NCBI RefSeq assembly: GCF_027409185.1
Contig: NC_084465.1
Span: 26,205,864 to 26,269,863 of the forward strand
Source: Cynocephalus volans
Taxonomy: Eukaryota > Chordata > Mammalia > Dermoptera > Cynocephalidae
Length of the DNA: 64,000 nt
Reading direction: 5' to 3'
In this document: piece after piece, positions 11,382 through 26,300 of the stretch
Numbering within the stretch: the stretch's first letter is position 1
How the letters are laid out: every line of letters begins with the position of its first letter
Translations under genes and position numbers: made by a program
Notes under the pieces: generated by a model
The model's database searches: none
What the model saw: the letters and a program-made list of their open reading frames with translations, nothing else
Told to the model about the DNA's origin: nothing

Positions 11382-14300
11382 CTATGAACAAACGGCAGTC
11401 AAAAAAGGACAAATTCAAATGGGAGAGAAACAGATACCAAGGCTGAAGATTCAGCCAAAAAAAAAAAAAATAGATTGTAGGCTGAATCAAGATGAGGTGA
11501 AACAAACAGAATTTCTCATTGATCGCAACACAGAGCAGAAATCAAGAGAGTTTAAATAATGAATGAGTTACTAAGGAAAAAAACCACAGATTTTTTTTTT
11601 TTACTTTAACAAACAACTTTACTTTCTATTAACTAATGTTAAACTAAGACTAAATTAAGTATCCCAAGTTCCAAACACAGGGAATATAAAGATGAAAATA
11701 AAGGTCTTTGTCATTGAGAAACTAGTGGGGTCTTCAGTAACATGGTATCATGGGAGTAAAACTATTCTGTCTTCCCAGGAAACACCTTTGATATCACTGT
11801 CAGGGACTGAATGCCAAGTGTAGCTTTTTTTTTTTTACATTTATGTTGTTCTTTTAAATTTGGGTATGATGGTTTTTTTCTTCCTCTTTTCTCAAAGGAA
11901 GTGCTAGCTTTGGAAGGAAGTTTTTAAAACATTCTTAATCCAAGGTTTGCCAATATCAGGATTTTATTTTATTTTTTGCTAATATCTCTAAAACAATTTC
12001 CTTATCATCTGCAACTATGTAAGGAAGATATGAAAATAAAAACTTACTGGTGTAACAGCTGCACAGTGAAAATAAACTGGCTCTGGCATAGTAGCTGGGA
12101 GCTTAACCCATTGAAAAGTCTGCAGATTCAACTTCCAGATATCTCCCAAGATCACTTCTCCATTATAGCCCCCACAAATAAACACATCTGTCAAGAAAAG
12201 AGAAAGCCAAGGTCTCACAAAGGAAAAGAGCCAAAGCTACAGCATGTTTTGTAGTAGATCACACAATTAGCTGACGAGGACCAGTTAAGTGTGTTGCGGC
12301 ATAACACAGAAGACTTCAGCTATGCGGTCTCTTGTGCTGCTGCCTTGTCCCTCAGTAGAACAGGGACACTATGTCAGTGTCTTTACTGGGACTAAGGATA
12401 CAAGCCTCTAAGGAGGCTTCATGTCAAGATTCTCAAATTCAAACACCTACAGGTTCCAGGCACAGAGAGTGAATGAGCAAGAGGGTCTAGGGAAAATAAA
12501 CAGGAGGTCCAGGGAAAACAAATAGGAGAGCTCATGCTCTAAAAAGGTAATGGCCATGCAGCTCCAGCTGACTGATCCCATGGAGGAATTAAGGTTTGCA
12601 GTTGCCAGATTTTCCAATTTTTCATGAAAAGCTGGAAATCTGGATTTATTTTTATTTATTTATTTATTTTCAAAAGATGACCGGTAAGAGGATCTTAACC
12701 CTTGGCTTGGTGGTGTTAGCACCACGCTCAGCCAGTCAGCGAACCAGCCATCCCTATATAGGATCTGAACCCATGGCCTTGGTGTTATCATCCCGAGTGA
12801 GCCACGGGCTGGCCCTTCGATTTTATTTTAAATGAAACATTTTTTAAGTTTTGGCCACTAATTCAAAAAAGTTTAATACACATATGAGCCAAACAAAACA
12901 TATCTGCAGGCCACCAGTTTGCAAACTTTTAATTAATGCCCTGGAAAGAACATACATTTATCTGCCCATAGACACAAATGTCCTCTATATAGACCTGAGG
13001 AGAAACACTCACTGCAATGTTCAGTTTGGGAGCAGAAAAGAGGATCTATAAGCTTTCTTCAGCCAAAAGAGGACAATCTGAAGCTCCATTTTATCTGTAC
13101 AGTTCTTTGTCAGGAACAAAATTTTCCAAAATGAAAGGTGATTGTTTTTTGTTTTGTTTTTTGTAAAACCAGTTAGTTGTAACTAATTAGACAAACAAAG
13201 GCTATATGAACCTTCAAACTAAATGCCCAGAATTAAGGCCGAATTGCATTTGTATGCTGGTTGGCCTCAAAGAATCAAATGAATAAATGTCTTAATTCAG
13301 GTCTAGATCAAGTTTAAGACAGTACTTCATTAAACCGTAACATGCACTGGAAACTTTTTTGGCTAGGATTCAAGGAAATCTTTAAAGTACAGCTCCATTC
13401 TCAGAAAGGCAAAGCTGAACAATGCCACTGTCTATAAATCTTATCCAAAAAGCAGAAGCATAATAAAAAGTCCCTCTGTGCTAGAGATGGCAGAATAATC
13501 CCAGTTAAATCTGAACTAAGCTGCTAAAAGGATACAGGCTATCAAACTCATTTATACACACCTTCCTCCCAGAAAAAATTTACAGAGGTATATCTCAAAC
13601 TATAAAATAAGCTGTAAATTAAAAGACAGGAAGGTTATCCAAAGAGGAGTCATTTATCATACTTAAATGAAGTGGCTGCTGCTGCTTTCTGACACCATAC
13701 CATGCCTTTGTTGTAATATGCCAAAGAATGATCTGAGAGACTTCTATTTGGTATCAGAGAGAACAGAATAAACTTTATGAAATAACACTATGAAGGAATT
13801 ATTACAATTTTAATACAATGTCTGCTGAGGTCTCCATTGTACAAGTGGTCATGACTATTAGTATCACCCCCATAACCACAGACACTTGTTGAGGTGAGTT
13901 GCTGAAATATCAGGCGGTACAATGAATGTTTATCACCAGTTTTTGAGTTCTCTTATAACTGAGGGAACCCAAACACCATACTAGTTTACATTATGAAAAT
14001 TGCTGAGAGTGGCATAAATCTATGGATTTCCCTTTAAGTTTAAACTACGAGAAATAGACTCTTCCCAAAGTCAGGCACCTCTCTTGAGGAGCTATCATTA
14101 GGAAATAAGACATTCTCAGCAGATACAGTTACAGAAACGGAATCAAAACGTTATTTGGAATACTTACCATTTTTTATTTGAACACAACTGTGACACCTTC
14201 GAGCTGCAGGAAAACCTACCAAACATATAAACACAGAAATTCCGTCATTCATAAACTAGAACAACGCTGATATGACATAGTGAAAGACATACTATGAGTA

Positions 14301-17300
14301 ACTCAAAACAATTCCTTTGTTACATTAAGAAAACATTGATTAGTCCTTCCAATCCTTCCTTATTTCAAGAGCCATCCAAAGTCTCATCATAGCTAAGGTA
14401 CCATGGAAACAACGTGGGGTTGTGGGGACAGGGTTACTAGTGGTTTTCCCAAGCCCTTTTACCCACAAAGAGATAGGGAGATATTGATTCAAGCTCCTAT
14501 TTGTTATCTCATCTATATTTCCCTACTTCTGCCACAGAATTCAACAATCCCCATAAAAAGTCTCTTTGCTCAATTGCTTAGAAGAAGAATTTGTTAAAGA
14601 ATACATGTTATTTCTAATATCAATTCAACAGACACTTTACTTGCCATATAACTCAATAAAATTACTTTTTCCCTTCCAAAACAAGCAAAAGTATAAAATA
14701 CATTTGTTAAAGATAAATGAATCAATACTTTTAATTTACCTATTTTTTCATGGGGTTTTGTTGCAATTTCCTCCCATGCATTTGTTTCAAGGTTGTATGC
14801 ATGGATCTTGGAGAGAAAAAAAGAACATATATACACAGATAAATAACTAATTTTAGCTAGCCTGAAAAATGGATTTTTTAAAACAGACTATTTTTTAGAG
14901 CAGTTTTAGGTTCACAGCAAAATTTAGCAGAGGGTACAGAGATTTCCCATATGGAAAACTAGACTTTTAACAACAGCCTGTGCAAACATACATTCTTGCC
15001 TGAAAAGTCTTTCTTCTTTTCCTTTGCTTTCCCCTGATCTTTCCTAATTCTGATATATGGTAAAACATTAAATAAGGCAGTTGAAAATTAAGCACATATA
15101 TGATTTCAATTTTCAAAATTCACAGAAAAACATGAAGAGAAGAGTTGGAATGAGAAGCAGAAGGGCACATGGTTCTTGGTTTTCTTCCACGTGCTGTTCT
15201 GCAACTTCTACACTTTCTATGATGAATATGTATCATTTTTATAACAGAAAAAAGCAAATGTTGGTAAGGAAACATGGGAATGCAGTTTTGACAAAACCTG
15301 AAAAAGGCCATTAAGGTTCCAAGGCAGACCAGGAGCTCTGTATCCTAATCTAGGTTTCCCCTGGGAAATATAACGATGACATTTTAGAAATGCCACAAGG
15401 ATGGATGAATAAAAGCCCTTCAGAGCTCAGCTTTCTATAGTTAGTGATGTGCAGCCCTAAACACGCCTGTTCTTTTTACATACACAGCATTGGAGATGAT
15501 CAGGATGTGATGTTCTAAGAATCCTGTTTCCAATTCTAATTAGTTGCTCTATTCAAGCTATTACACCTTCCTTTTAATCACCTTCCTCATCCAGCATAAG
15601 GGGATAATTTTCATAAAGTATTTTCAGTGGGTGATAAATGCAACTGTCAACTGGAAAGCATATCAGCACAGAGTTCAACCTTATAATATAAAGGGTAACT
15701 AACACAAAATAGGTGCTGATGAGGAACCTGCTCAAAAATGAAAATACCTAAAGTAACAGAATTATCCTGCTTAGTATGACACGTTTCTATCCTTCTCCTT
15801 CTCACTTTTTTTCTTTTAAAATAATACCTTGTTTAAGGAGTAAGCTGTCCAGGAAGTACCACCTCCCAAGATGTAAATCCTCTGCCCATCATGTGCAATT
15901 TCATGTCTGTATCTAAAAATATACAATAAATACATTTATAATTAAGTGAAAAATGATCTCCTCCTAAGATTTAGCTGCAAGATTTTTATTGCATCATTAT
16001 TTTATAATAATAAATTATTGGAAATAATCTAAGTGTTTAACCATAATGAATTAGTTAAATGAATTATAGAATATGCAAATGAATTACTAGTAGAGAAATG
16101 AATTACTATGCAACCAATAAAAAAGCAGGCATACAGGACAGTTAATATATTGAGAACTTCTTTTCATGTCATTAACTAAAAAAAAAAATACACAAGATCA
16201 GATAGGCTATAATCTCATTAAAAATTTATAGATATACAAATATGCACAGAAAATAGCTATATGGATATAATCCAGAATATAAACCCTGGTTATCTCTGAG
16301 TTTAGATTTCATTTTTTATTTTCTTCATTTTGCTTATTTGTATTTTCTAGATTTTTCTTTTTCTTTTTTTTCTTTTTTGTATAAGGGGGGAATTTATTAC
16401 AGAGTTTTTTAAAAAGTGGTATGCCTGTATTTAATTAGAGACCCTAGACTATGGGTTTTCAAATTAAGATACTTATTTGGCAGAGAATTATGCTATTTAG
16501 AACTGTATGTGAAACACCTACCAGAACTTTTATCCAGGCAGTCTAGCTAGAAGCTGAAACAATTTATGTCTATAAAGTGATTCAAAGAAGGCAACCATGT
16601 GAAAATGCTTTGAAAACTTAATCTATTTCCTCCTTCCCCTGAAGGCTCTGGTGCTGATAAAATAAATTACATCCAAATCATTCCAGTTACAGGCCATCTC
16701 CCAAGTCCTTCCACCATAGTTCTGGAATAATCAGCCCACTAACATACTACAATGAAGATAAAATCTCCCTTAGTGTCTATATTGCCATTTTGTTTAAAGG
16801 TAACAAAGAGACATTGGATTAGTCTAAACAGAATGAATAAAAATTTGTTTACTGTTTTTGCTTTTAAACTGGAGGGGGAAAAAAATCTCACGTTTTTCAG
16901 TGAGTTTAATTCTAAGGGGAGGCAACTGCTACGAGGGAAAAATGAAAGATCTAGGAGTTCTACTAGAAGGCAACTAGAGAAAACCATGTGATGTTTGAGT
17001 GTTTAACAGAGCACTTAAAATGAATGCCCTTTCCATCCATCCATCCACCAACCCAACCATCTTTCCATCCTTCCTGCCATCTAATCATCATTCACTGAGC
17101 ACCACTATGGGCATGGCACCGTGCCCTGTACTGGGGATAAATCTGTGAGCAAATGAGCCAAAGAATCCTAATATGCAAGTTAAGAGAAATCAAAAGTAAC
17201 TGGAAAGTAATTCTTTTGCCTATAATATGACATTTAATTACAATTGCTACCATTGGTTTCTTCAAAGTGATACCATCTCCCTAATGCAGAAAAACTGAAG

Positions 17301-20300
17301 TAAACAACATGAAAAAAATTCTATAATGGGGGAAATTCTAAAAATGGGGGAAATACCATTTCCTCACCAGAAGATCTTTCTTACTACTGACCTGGGATCT
17401 AATAGCCAGTTAGCTATTTTAATTATGGCCAAAGGGTTTTCTTCATATTATCAATGTTATAAAAGAGGTCAAATCTTAGCAAGAAAGAGTAAATATGCTT
17501 AACCCTAGAACCTCACCTCTCTTCTGGTAGATCACAGGATAGGTTGTTTGGTTTCAGTTGAGTCCACTCTCTGGTATTGAGATCTAATTTGTGTAGGTCT
17601 GTGCTGTAAATATAGCCGGTTGTTCCTCCAAACACATAAAGGGAGCCGTTGATGATGGCCATGGCCTGGACAACAAGGAAAGGTGAACAAGGCTGACTCA
17701 TTAACACTTGATTAGAAAATGTACACTTACTAGATACCCCAAAATCAAGCTTTATGAAATTCTCTTGTAATTTTTAACCTTTTAAAATATCAGAGCCTCA
17801 AAGGACTAAATATTTTAGAGAGCCTGGAGATTATTTTTAGAAGCTGGAGAATAACTTTAGAAACGTAAAGCTTTGCTCCACTGGAAAGCGAGTTCTACCA
17901 ACATAGGCAAAGGGTTAGCTGATCCTTAGGGGTCCTAGCCAACCAAAAAATTAATAGATATGGACATGAGCATTTCTACTGAAAGCTGCTTTTCTTTCTA
18001 AGCAGTCTGAAGAAAAATGCTCTCAAGAAGAAGCAGATATGAAAATAAGCCACCAGAATCCCTTAATAGGAAGTCGGGAGTTGACAAGTCCAAGGAACTG
18101 GACATTTTCCATCAGACTCTTCAATGTAAATTCAGCTACTGTTATGGCCACTTCTTAGAGTTTAAATGCCTCCTGTGGTGGGATACAGAGCTATCCAGCA
18201 TGTGCCCCTTCAAAGGTGAAGCTCAGGAGCAGTTTATCAGTACTAATGCCAGATAGTTGAGAAAGAAGTCAAAGCTTGGTTGTTTTAAGCGTAGCCCATT
18301 ACTCTCAAAGAGTCTCTGACATATGGTGGGCTGCTCCCTATCTTTCTAGATATAACTTTTCAAACCTAAGATTTGAAACACTGAAACCTAAACCAATATC
18401 TGTATAATCTATGTTTTAGCTCAGATCCGTGTGAAAGTCTCTTAACCACCTCCAGGGATCATCTACTTTAGTACATAGGCAAGAAGGCTCTTCAAAGAAT
18501 CATATCACTCTAAAAATGACAGGACCTGGACCATACTGGAGTCCAATCTCTCACTGAGAGTAGGGCTTGGGCTGAAGATGAGGTTCTGACATTTAAAGAA
18601 ACTTCCATACAGGTCTAGATAGATAATGACCCTTAACTGGATTAGAAACAAAGAGAAGGAAAAAAAGAAAAAGGGAACAGCAAACAACCAGATTTACAAA
18701 TTATAATTTCACATCAGACTGAAAAATCAAATACTAACTACACTGAATTCATTTTCCATTTAAAAAATTTTGGTAGCTAATAACAAAAGTGATAACACCA
18801 AGGTCAAGGGTTCAGATCCCCTTACTGGCCAGCCACCAAAAAAAAATTTTTTGGTAGCAATATAAATATTCTGACATCATCCCCAGACTACAAAAATATG
18901 AACAAATACATCCACCATAACTGGCTGCAAACTGGTACCTGTCCATATATACGACTGGGTTTCTTTCCCCGACAGCTGAGTAGAGCCCATCGCTTGTACT
19001 TCACGTTACAGACATGGACATCATTGCCATTGCTCTCACCAAATGGGATGCCTGTACCTCCAAACACTAACAAGTTGTTTCCATGAAGCACAACTGGGGA
19101 AGGAGAAGCACAAATTCCATTTATGTATTGGCTGCCTGCAATGTGTCCCACATAAACCCAGAATATCTGAGAAACTCAAAAATGTCTGCTTTAATGCCCT
19201 CATAAGATAACCCAAACCACTAACATCTAAGTTCTGCAGAAAAAGGCCGAATTCACACTCTATGAACTATATCATATAGTTCATTGTTAGGTATACGACA
19301 TGTATTCAGTACATATTTGTGGAATTCATTAAATACTGTGTACTGAATCATATGAACTGCAGAATACCACTGCTGCTCGAGAAAGTTCAAGCATGAAACA
19401 AAGCAGAGAAAAATGTATCATCTTTGCGTTAGCAAAGATACAGTGGGACTCAGGGTGAAGGGATTAAAGGATCATTCTGGTTTTGTCAGGGTAATGATCT
19501 CTACATTTTAAATTATGGTTTCTGTCATTTTAATCCTCTACCAGATAAAAATAAATACAACAGTATCCTGCAGGTATCTTTGGTGTTTTTCCTCTCTTTA
19601 TCTCTTCTGTTCCTGCCACACACACTCACGCATTCTTTCTCTCTCTCAAAATAGTGCTACTGTATAATTTCAGTCCCCACCGCCCCCAGCCTTTTCTTTT
19701 AACCACTTCTTTAATTGATACAGAGCAATAGTCAACAGTATGGGCTCTCGAGCCAGTGAGAGCAGGGTTTAAATTCCAGTGTGACCTCAGGAAAGCTATT
19801 TAACCTCCTTAAATTAATCTTCAAAATAACTCTGTGAGGTAGGAATTATTATTATCTTCTCCATTTTTATAGATGATGAAACAGAGGTGGAGAGCAGTTT
19901 AAATAATTTGTAGAAGGTTTCCTAAAGTGAACCTTGCCAAGCTAGGATTCAATCCTAGGCAGTCTGGCTCCAGAGCCTCCACTCTTAGCCATTACCCTTA
20001 GGGACTCTCTAAAGCCTCAGTTTCCTCATTTGTACAATGGCAATTATTCTAGTACCTGCATCATAGGAACACTGTAAGGATTAAATAGATAATGTGTGTG
20101 AGGTATTTCGCTCAATAGCTATTGGCTTTGTTATAAACTCCATTTGTTTATCTTCTACTATTTTACCTAGCATATATATAATACTTAACGTTGAACCCTC
20201 TGAGATACTATTAATCCCATTTTACAGGTAAGGAAATTAAAACTAAAACTCCTCTGGGAAGCAAATGGTATATAGCTGGATTCAAACTCAGGACCTCAAT

Positions 20301-23300
20301 GATTCTGAATCACTGTGCTGTACAAGGTTCTTCAAAAAGTTCATGGAATAACAGAATTACAAGAATAGTATGAATCTTTCCATGAACTTTCTGAAGTACC
20401 CTCATATTATTACCACAGTAAAAAGCCTATCCATTAACAGGGTTAAATCATATTACAGTATTATAAATTACTGACAAGGAACATGTAACATTGAACCTGG
20501 CCTCTCAGACATTTCATAAAGTCAAAAGTTCAGAACTGCTCTCACTCACGTGACATAGATGCCAACTCCCGGGGCATGTAGCCATCTGTGCCCATCTGGT
20601 GCCATACTCCTGTGGCAAAATGATACCTCCAAAGCTCCCTGAAGAGAGGATAGTCTTCATTATCTGGCCCTCCCGATTCATCATAATCTGGGTTATAACC
20701 TCCAAACACATATAGATTGGTATTATCTGCCACACAACGATGTCCACTTCGTGCTGGTGGAGGTCTGTGGCCTATGAGAAAAGAAGACAGTTTTCTACGG
20801 GTGTCCCACAAGATTAAAAGCACAAACAAAATTAAGTAACAACCATTTTAGCTTTAAAAGGGGATTAGGGAAGATTTATAACATAGATGTACTTTTTATT
20901 TGCATAGGTGATTTTATACATTCGCGCACACTACTTAAGATTTTAGGGAGCTAGTCTCCATTACCATTTCATATGACTATTTTCAGATTTTGATAACTGC
21001 AAAAAGACTTTTTCCAAGGGAGGCAAAATAGCATGACAAACTCAAGAAAATGGCTGACAACTTGGAATTTCCAGGAAAAGAAGAAGGAAGGGTTTAATAA
21101 TCCAAAAGCTAACAGGACAAATTTTTCTAATTTTCCTAAGAGGAGAAATAAAAACATAGGCCAACTAAATTAAACTGTGAATATTAGAGAACTACATAAA
21201 TATAATCACAAATGTGAATGAGTCGTGTATAAATAAAAATACACACACATAAAACCTATTATTTTTCCACACTATATAATTATACACTTAAAAAGAAAAC
21301 TGGCTGTCAAGGAAGTATAGCAAAATTTAGGATATTTAAATACCATTCCAGATATTACAGCAGTTAATAAATAATATCCTTATATTTATCTCAAAGAACA
21401 TCTTTCATCCTAATAAGAGCTTTACTAAGAAGAACTACTTCTACAATTTATATTTGAAAGCATTCTGAACTTTAAATTATGTCAACTAGTTCACTAAAAA
21501 TTACTTCAAGGTTATTTTAGAGTTAAAAAAAAAAAAAAAAACTTTGTCATTTCTATTATCCTTACCATTTTTATACCAATCTATGTAAACTCTTGCATAG
21601 CTACAAAACCAAAGATGCTTAATCATATATTAGATGAAATGAGAAGCGACTATAGTAGTCTTTACCCTAAAGACATATCTATTTTTGTATGTTAGTAATA
21701 GATACTAGTATAATGTTAATTAATATTTACGACAATGCCAGATACCTAATTAACATCTGTTATACAAATAAACATTTATTACCAACCTAATTTAGGCCTT
21801 ATATATAAATATATATATATATTTTTTAATCAAAATCCCATTTTCTAGGTATGCTTTTAAACAAGAACTGAAAAGAAATTTTGCACAAATCTTGAGCAAG
21901 TAAAAAACAAAACAAAAAAACAGTGAATTGCTAAGTCACTCAGTTCTAACCTGTCAGTCCTGTTTGAGAGTCTTTGATGGTTCCTTACTGTTCAAGTACC
22001 AAGTCTTCTGCCCAGCATTTCAGAGCCTTCACCCACTGGCCTCGTCCCTTCCCTCTCACACTCTCTACTGCTGGTTAAGTTGGTCTCTTTGCCTGGAAAG
22101 CCCAGAGTCCTTTCCTTATACCTTGCTTGGCCAAGTCTGCCCACCCTTTAATCCCTAGTTGTGGAAATGCCCCCAACTCTAGCCCATGCAGCCCTTTCTC
22201 ATTAACAAAACCCTAGGGCCATCAAGTTCGGTACCATACTACTCACATATTAGGGTACACAGGCAAATTACAATCATTTAGTAAATTTACTACTGAGCTG
22301 TGATTAACCTTGGATGAAGAACTCCATTTCTCTTTCTATGACTCTTGAAAGACAGAACATGGGGTATGGAAGAAAAAGCAAGGGCACGCATAAGTATCTA
22401 GGTTTGAATTCAGGTTCTTTCTAACCTTGAGCAAGTCACTGACCCTCACTGAATCTCTCAGCTCCCGCATCTGTACATGGGAATATTATTACTGTACCTC
22501 ACAGATTTATTACATTTATTATGTTAAAATATAACTGTTTCTTTCCAGGAGGCTGTGAGCTATTTGAGGAAAGAGGAATGTATTTGTATTCACCTTTCTA
22601 TAACCAAGCCTAGGCCACACAGAAAACACTGAAGAAAGGTAAGAATCAACTAATTCATCATTTAATTTTTCTCTACTCGTTTCATCAGTTCTTTTTTCTT
22701 CTCCAAATAGATTATAAGCTCCTCAAGGGCAAAGATTATCTATAATAATTATCCTGTATCACCTGCAACACCTAAAACAATTGGAGATATGTAAGAGGTA
22801 CTAAAAGTTTTGTTGACTTTAACTTCAGGTCAAAGTAAACAGTGACAGAGATGATCACAACAGTGTCCAACTCTCAGTGGTTTCGGTATGATTACAGTTA
22901 AGAGATATATGACTTAGGGGACAGGTGTTGGATTATTCAGTGGTCTTCTCAAGATGCAAATGCTTCTTTCTAAGAATTAGCAAGACAAATATAAAGAAAA
23001 AAAGAAACAGAGTTGCTACAGTCAACAGTCAGAAACTCTAAGGATCTCTATAATGTCATTTGCTGTATTACCTGGTGCCAACAGATAATTTTTAAAACTG
23101 TTTTTGGGCAAATATGAAAAGAAAAACAGTTTATTCTAGGATTTTTACTAAATGGCTGTACAGTAGGGAAGGTGTTCTGTTTTAAGTTTACTGCCACCTA
23201 TTTCTGTGACAAACATAACTCACTCACATGAATCGCATGTTGAAGAATTAGTGAAACGATGGTTTTATATTTATCCATTCATTCATTAAACCAAAAATAT

Positions 23301-26300
23301 TATTGGACACCAGCTATGTACCATGCACTGTGCTAGGTGCTTAGAATACAATTATAAAACAATTACTATTTCTGTCCCCTAGAGCTTACAGTCTAGCCCT
23401 GCACTGTCCAATGCAGCAGCCACTAGCCACATATGGCTATAGAGCACTTGAAATGTGGCTAGTCCAAACCGAGATATGCTTTAAATGTAAGATACCGACT
23501 GGATTTCAAAGACTGAGTACCCCCAAAAGAATGTAAAATTAATATTTTTATATTGACTATATGTTAAAATGATTTTTTAATATACAGGGTTAAATAAGAA
23601 TTTTAAAATTAATGTCACCTATTTTTTTTTTTTAATGTGGCTACTAGGAAATTTTAAATTTTGTGGCTCATAATATTTCTATCAGACAGTGCCAGCCGCT
23701 AGCCCAACTGCTGGCTTCTTTTAATAATTTCATGATCTATGGAAATTAAACTGTTGGATAAACAGCATCTGATTAATGTTTGATAAATAGTAAACATTCT
23801 ATCAAGCAGTCTTACGGCTGGGACTAAAGAGGCAACTCCTCTTTCTCTCTAGTAAGTTACTACAGATTTCTTTCTCATATTTACAGCCCAAGAGCAACTA
23901 ACATATTAGAAAGCCATTTCATTTTGAATAAATCATGGGAATTTGTCAAAGCTAATGCCATGAAGTCTAAGCATTAATTTTCAGTATGTGGAGTATAGCA
24001 TATGTTCCTCAACCTTGACAAAAATGAAATTGAGTTTTAGGGTCTAAAGTAGCTCTCTGAATCCTCTCCCAAATTCTCTATGTGCAAATCCTATTTTTCT
24101 AAAAATTACTTGCTGCTCATTAAATCACCCATAGAACTGGGTCACCTGATCAGGAACTCCCATTAGAAAATGCAGAAGTAAAAAAGTAAAACTAAAGTTG
24201 TATGCAGAGGTAAACTGTGACTATCCAGAAGGGAACCTGCAGCTAAGGGACTGTGTACCGGTGATGTCTGACCCATCTTCCATGTCACAAGCACTTGTTC
24301 TACCCCAGGGAGTAAGCAGGAGCTTATAGTAACCAGGGAAATGGGTTTAAGTTCTAGCCCAAAGGCAGAAAGAAGATAATATGACAGATGATTAGATTGT
24401 TTCCAATGTTTTCACTATTACAAACAATATTGTAACAAAGCTTCCGCTACATATATTCATATGTAAATGTATGAGTATTTCTGCAAGTAGAATTTCTGGG
24501 TCAAAGGCATATGCATTTAAAATTGTTACAGATACAAAGTTGTTATAGGGCCATATTGCTCTTCAGAAAGACTGGACAATTCATACTCCCAGCAGTGTGA
24601 AAGTGCCTATTTCTCCAGGCCCACTTTAACCTCTTCATTTGTGCCAATCTCATGGGTACAAATTGGGATCAGGTTAAGTTGCATTTCCCTGACTTTACTA
24701 GATCACATGTTCACTGGCCCATTTGTTTTTCTTCCTTTGGGAATTGTCTCATATTCTTCGTCCACTTTCTCTATTAGGTTGTCTTCTCACAGATTCGTAG
24801 AAAGTCTTTATTTCATTCCTTCTTGTCTTTTAATTTTGTTTATGGTATCTTTTCACATTCAGAGGTTTTCATATAACTGAATCTCTCAATCTTTTCTTTT
24901 ATGGCTCCTTTGCTTTGTATGTCCTTTATTTCTGCATCATTGTAAGTTTTTTTGTTTTTGTTTTGTTTTGTTTTGTTTTTGGCAGCTGGACAGTATTAGA
25001 TCCGAACCCATGATTTTAGTGTTATAAGGCTGCATCATCATAAAAGTATTAAAATACTCTCTTTTATTTCTAATATTTTCATAGTTTTGCTTTTTATATT
25101 CAGAATTTGAATACATCCAGAACTGACTTTTGTGTATTATATGAGGCAGGGTTCTAATTTTCCCCCCCCAAAATGGATAGGCTACTGTCCCCAAACCACT
25201 TAAGGAAAGTGCTCCCTTCTACACTTATTTGAAATGCCACCACAATTATATACTACACATGTTCTAGAATTAAGAAAATCCCAATATTCACGTCTAAGCA
25301 CCTTGGACACAAAATCTATAAATTATATATAAATATAAAGCAACATCACAGAATCTTAAGTGTAAAGGCTTGCAAATAAAGTAACACATAACATTTATTG
25401 CTTAGTAAGTCTGTTACTTATAAGATGTAGCCACCTCCAGATGTGCTATTGAACATTTGGGATGATGCCATTTAAAAAAAAATAAACATAAAATTTTTAT
25501 GTTAAAGTATTAACTAGTTATAAATTTCAAATAACCTAAAGGACAAATCAGTTTAACTGGTCGCTGCTTTCAAAATATAAAGCCCAATATTAGCTGTACC
25601 TGAAAAGACAGCTGGAAGCCTGGACAGGAAAGCCAAGGAAATCTCTGACCCCCACCCCAACAAGCAAACAGAACTTCTTACTATTCCCTGGGCTCAAGCT
25701 GCTCAGGCCAAAGCAATCCATTCACCCTATCCCACAATATTACTTGTTGGTTATGTAAGCATCTCCTACCACAGGGATTCCATACCCTGTATGAGATGAA
25801 TATGTAAAGATCTGTTGGCTTTTTAGGACACAGTCACCTTAGCATCTAGGGTAGTAGCAACAAAAGAAACTTGCTTTGGCAGACTGTTTACCATGAGTTA
25901 GTTTCAAGTGCTGAGAAAAGCATAGTTAAGATAGCTGTCACATCTAGTAATGCATCCTTACTAAAATATTGCATATAGATATCAGCTTCTGGGCTCTATT
26001 CCTGTCCCATTAGAATGGACTGTCTGTCTATTCCTAGTCCATTACCACACTGTTTTCATTACTATTGAAAGTGTCTTTCAATATCTAGTAGTACAAATAC
26101 CCCTTTGTGTCCTTCTTTTTCAAAAACTTCTTAGCTATTTTTCTCCATTTACTCTTAAAGTGAATTTTAGAATCAGTTTGTTAAATCTATAAAAAGTTAC
26201 TTGGACAGATAGCGTCTTATCTAGGTGATCAAAGTTAACATCACTAATAATGGGACAAACCAATCAATGTGTACAATTATTTGAACACAATATTTCTTAG

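Noticed and set aside
12015..12218. Separate 67-codon protein starting upstream of exon 9
   Set aside because: The N-terminal residues are intron 8 sequence and the C-terminal ones intron 9; only the middle is coding, as KLHDC10 exon 9. The same applies to the frames around exons 3, 4, 5, 7 and 10.
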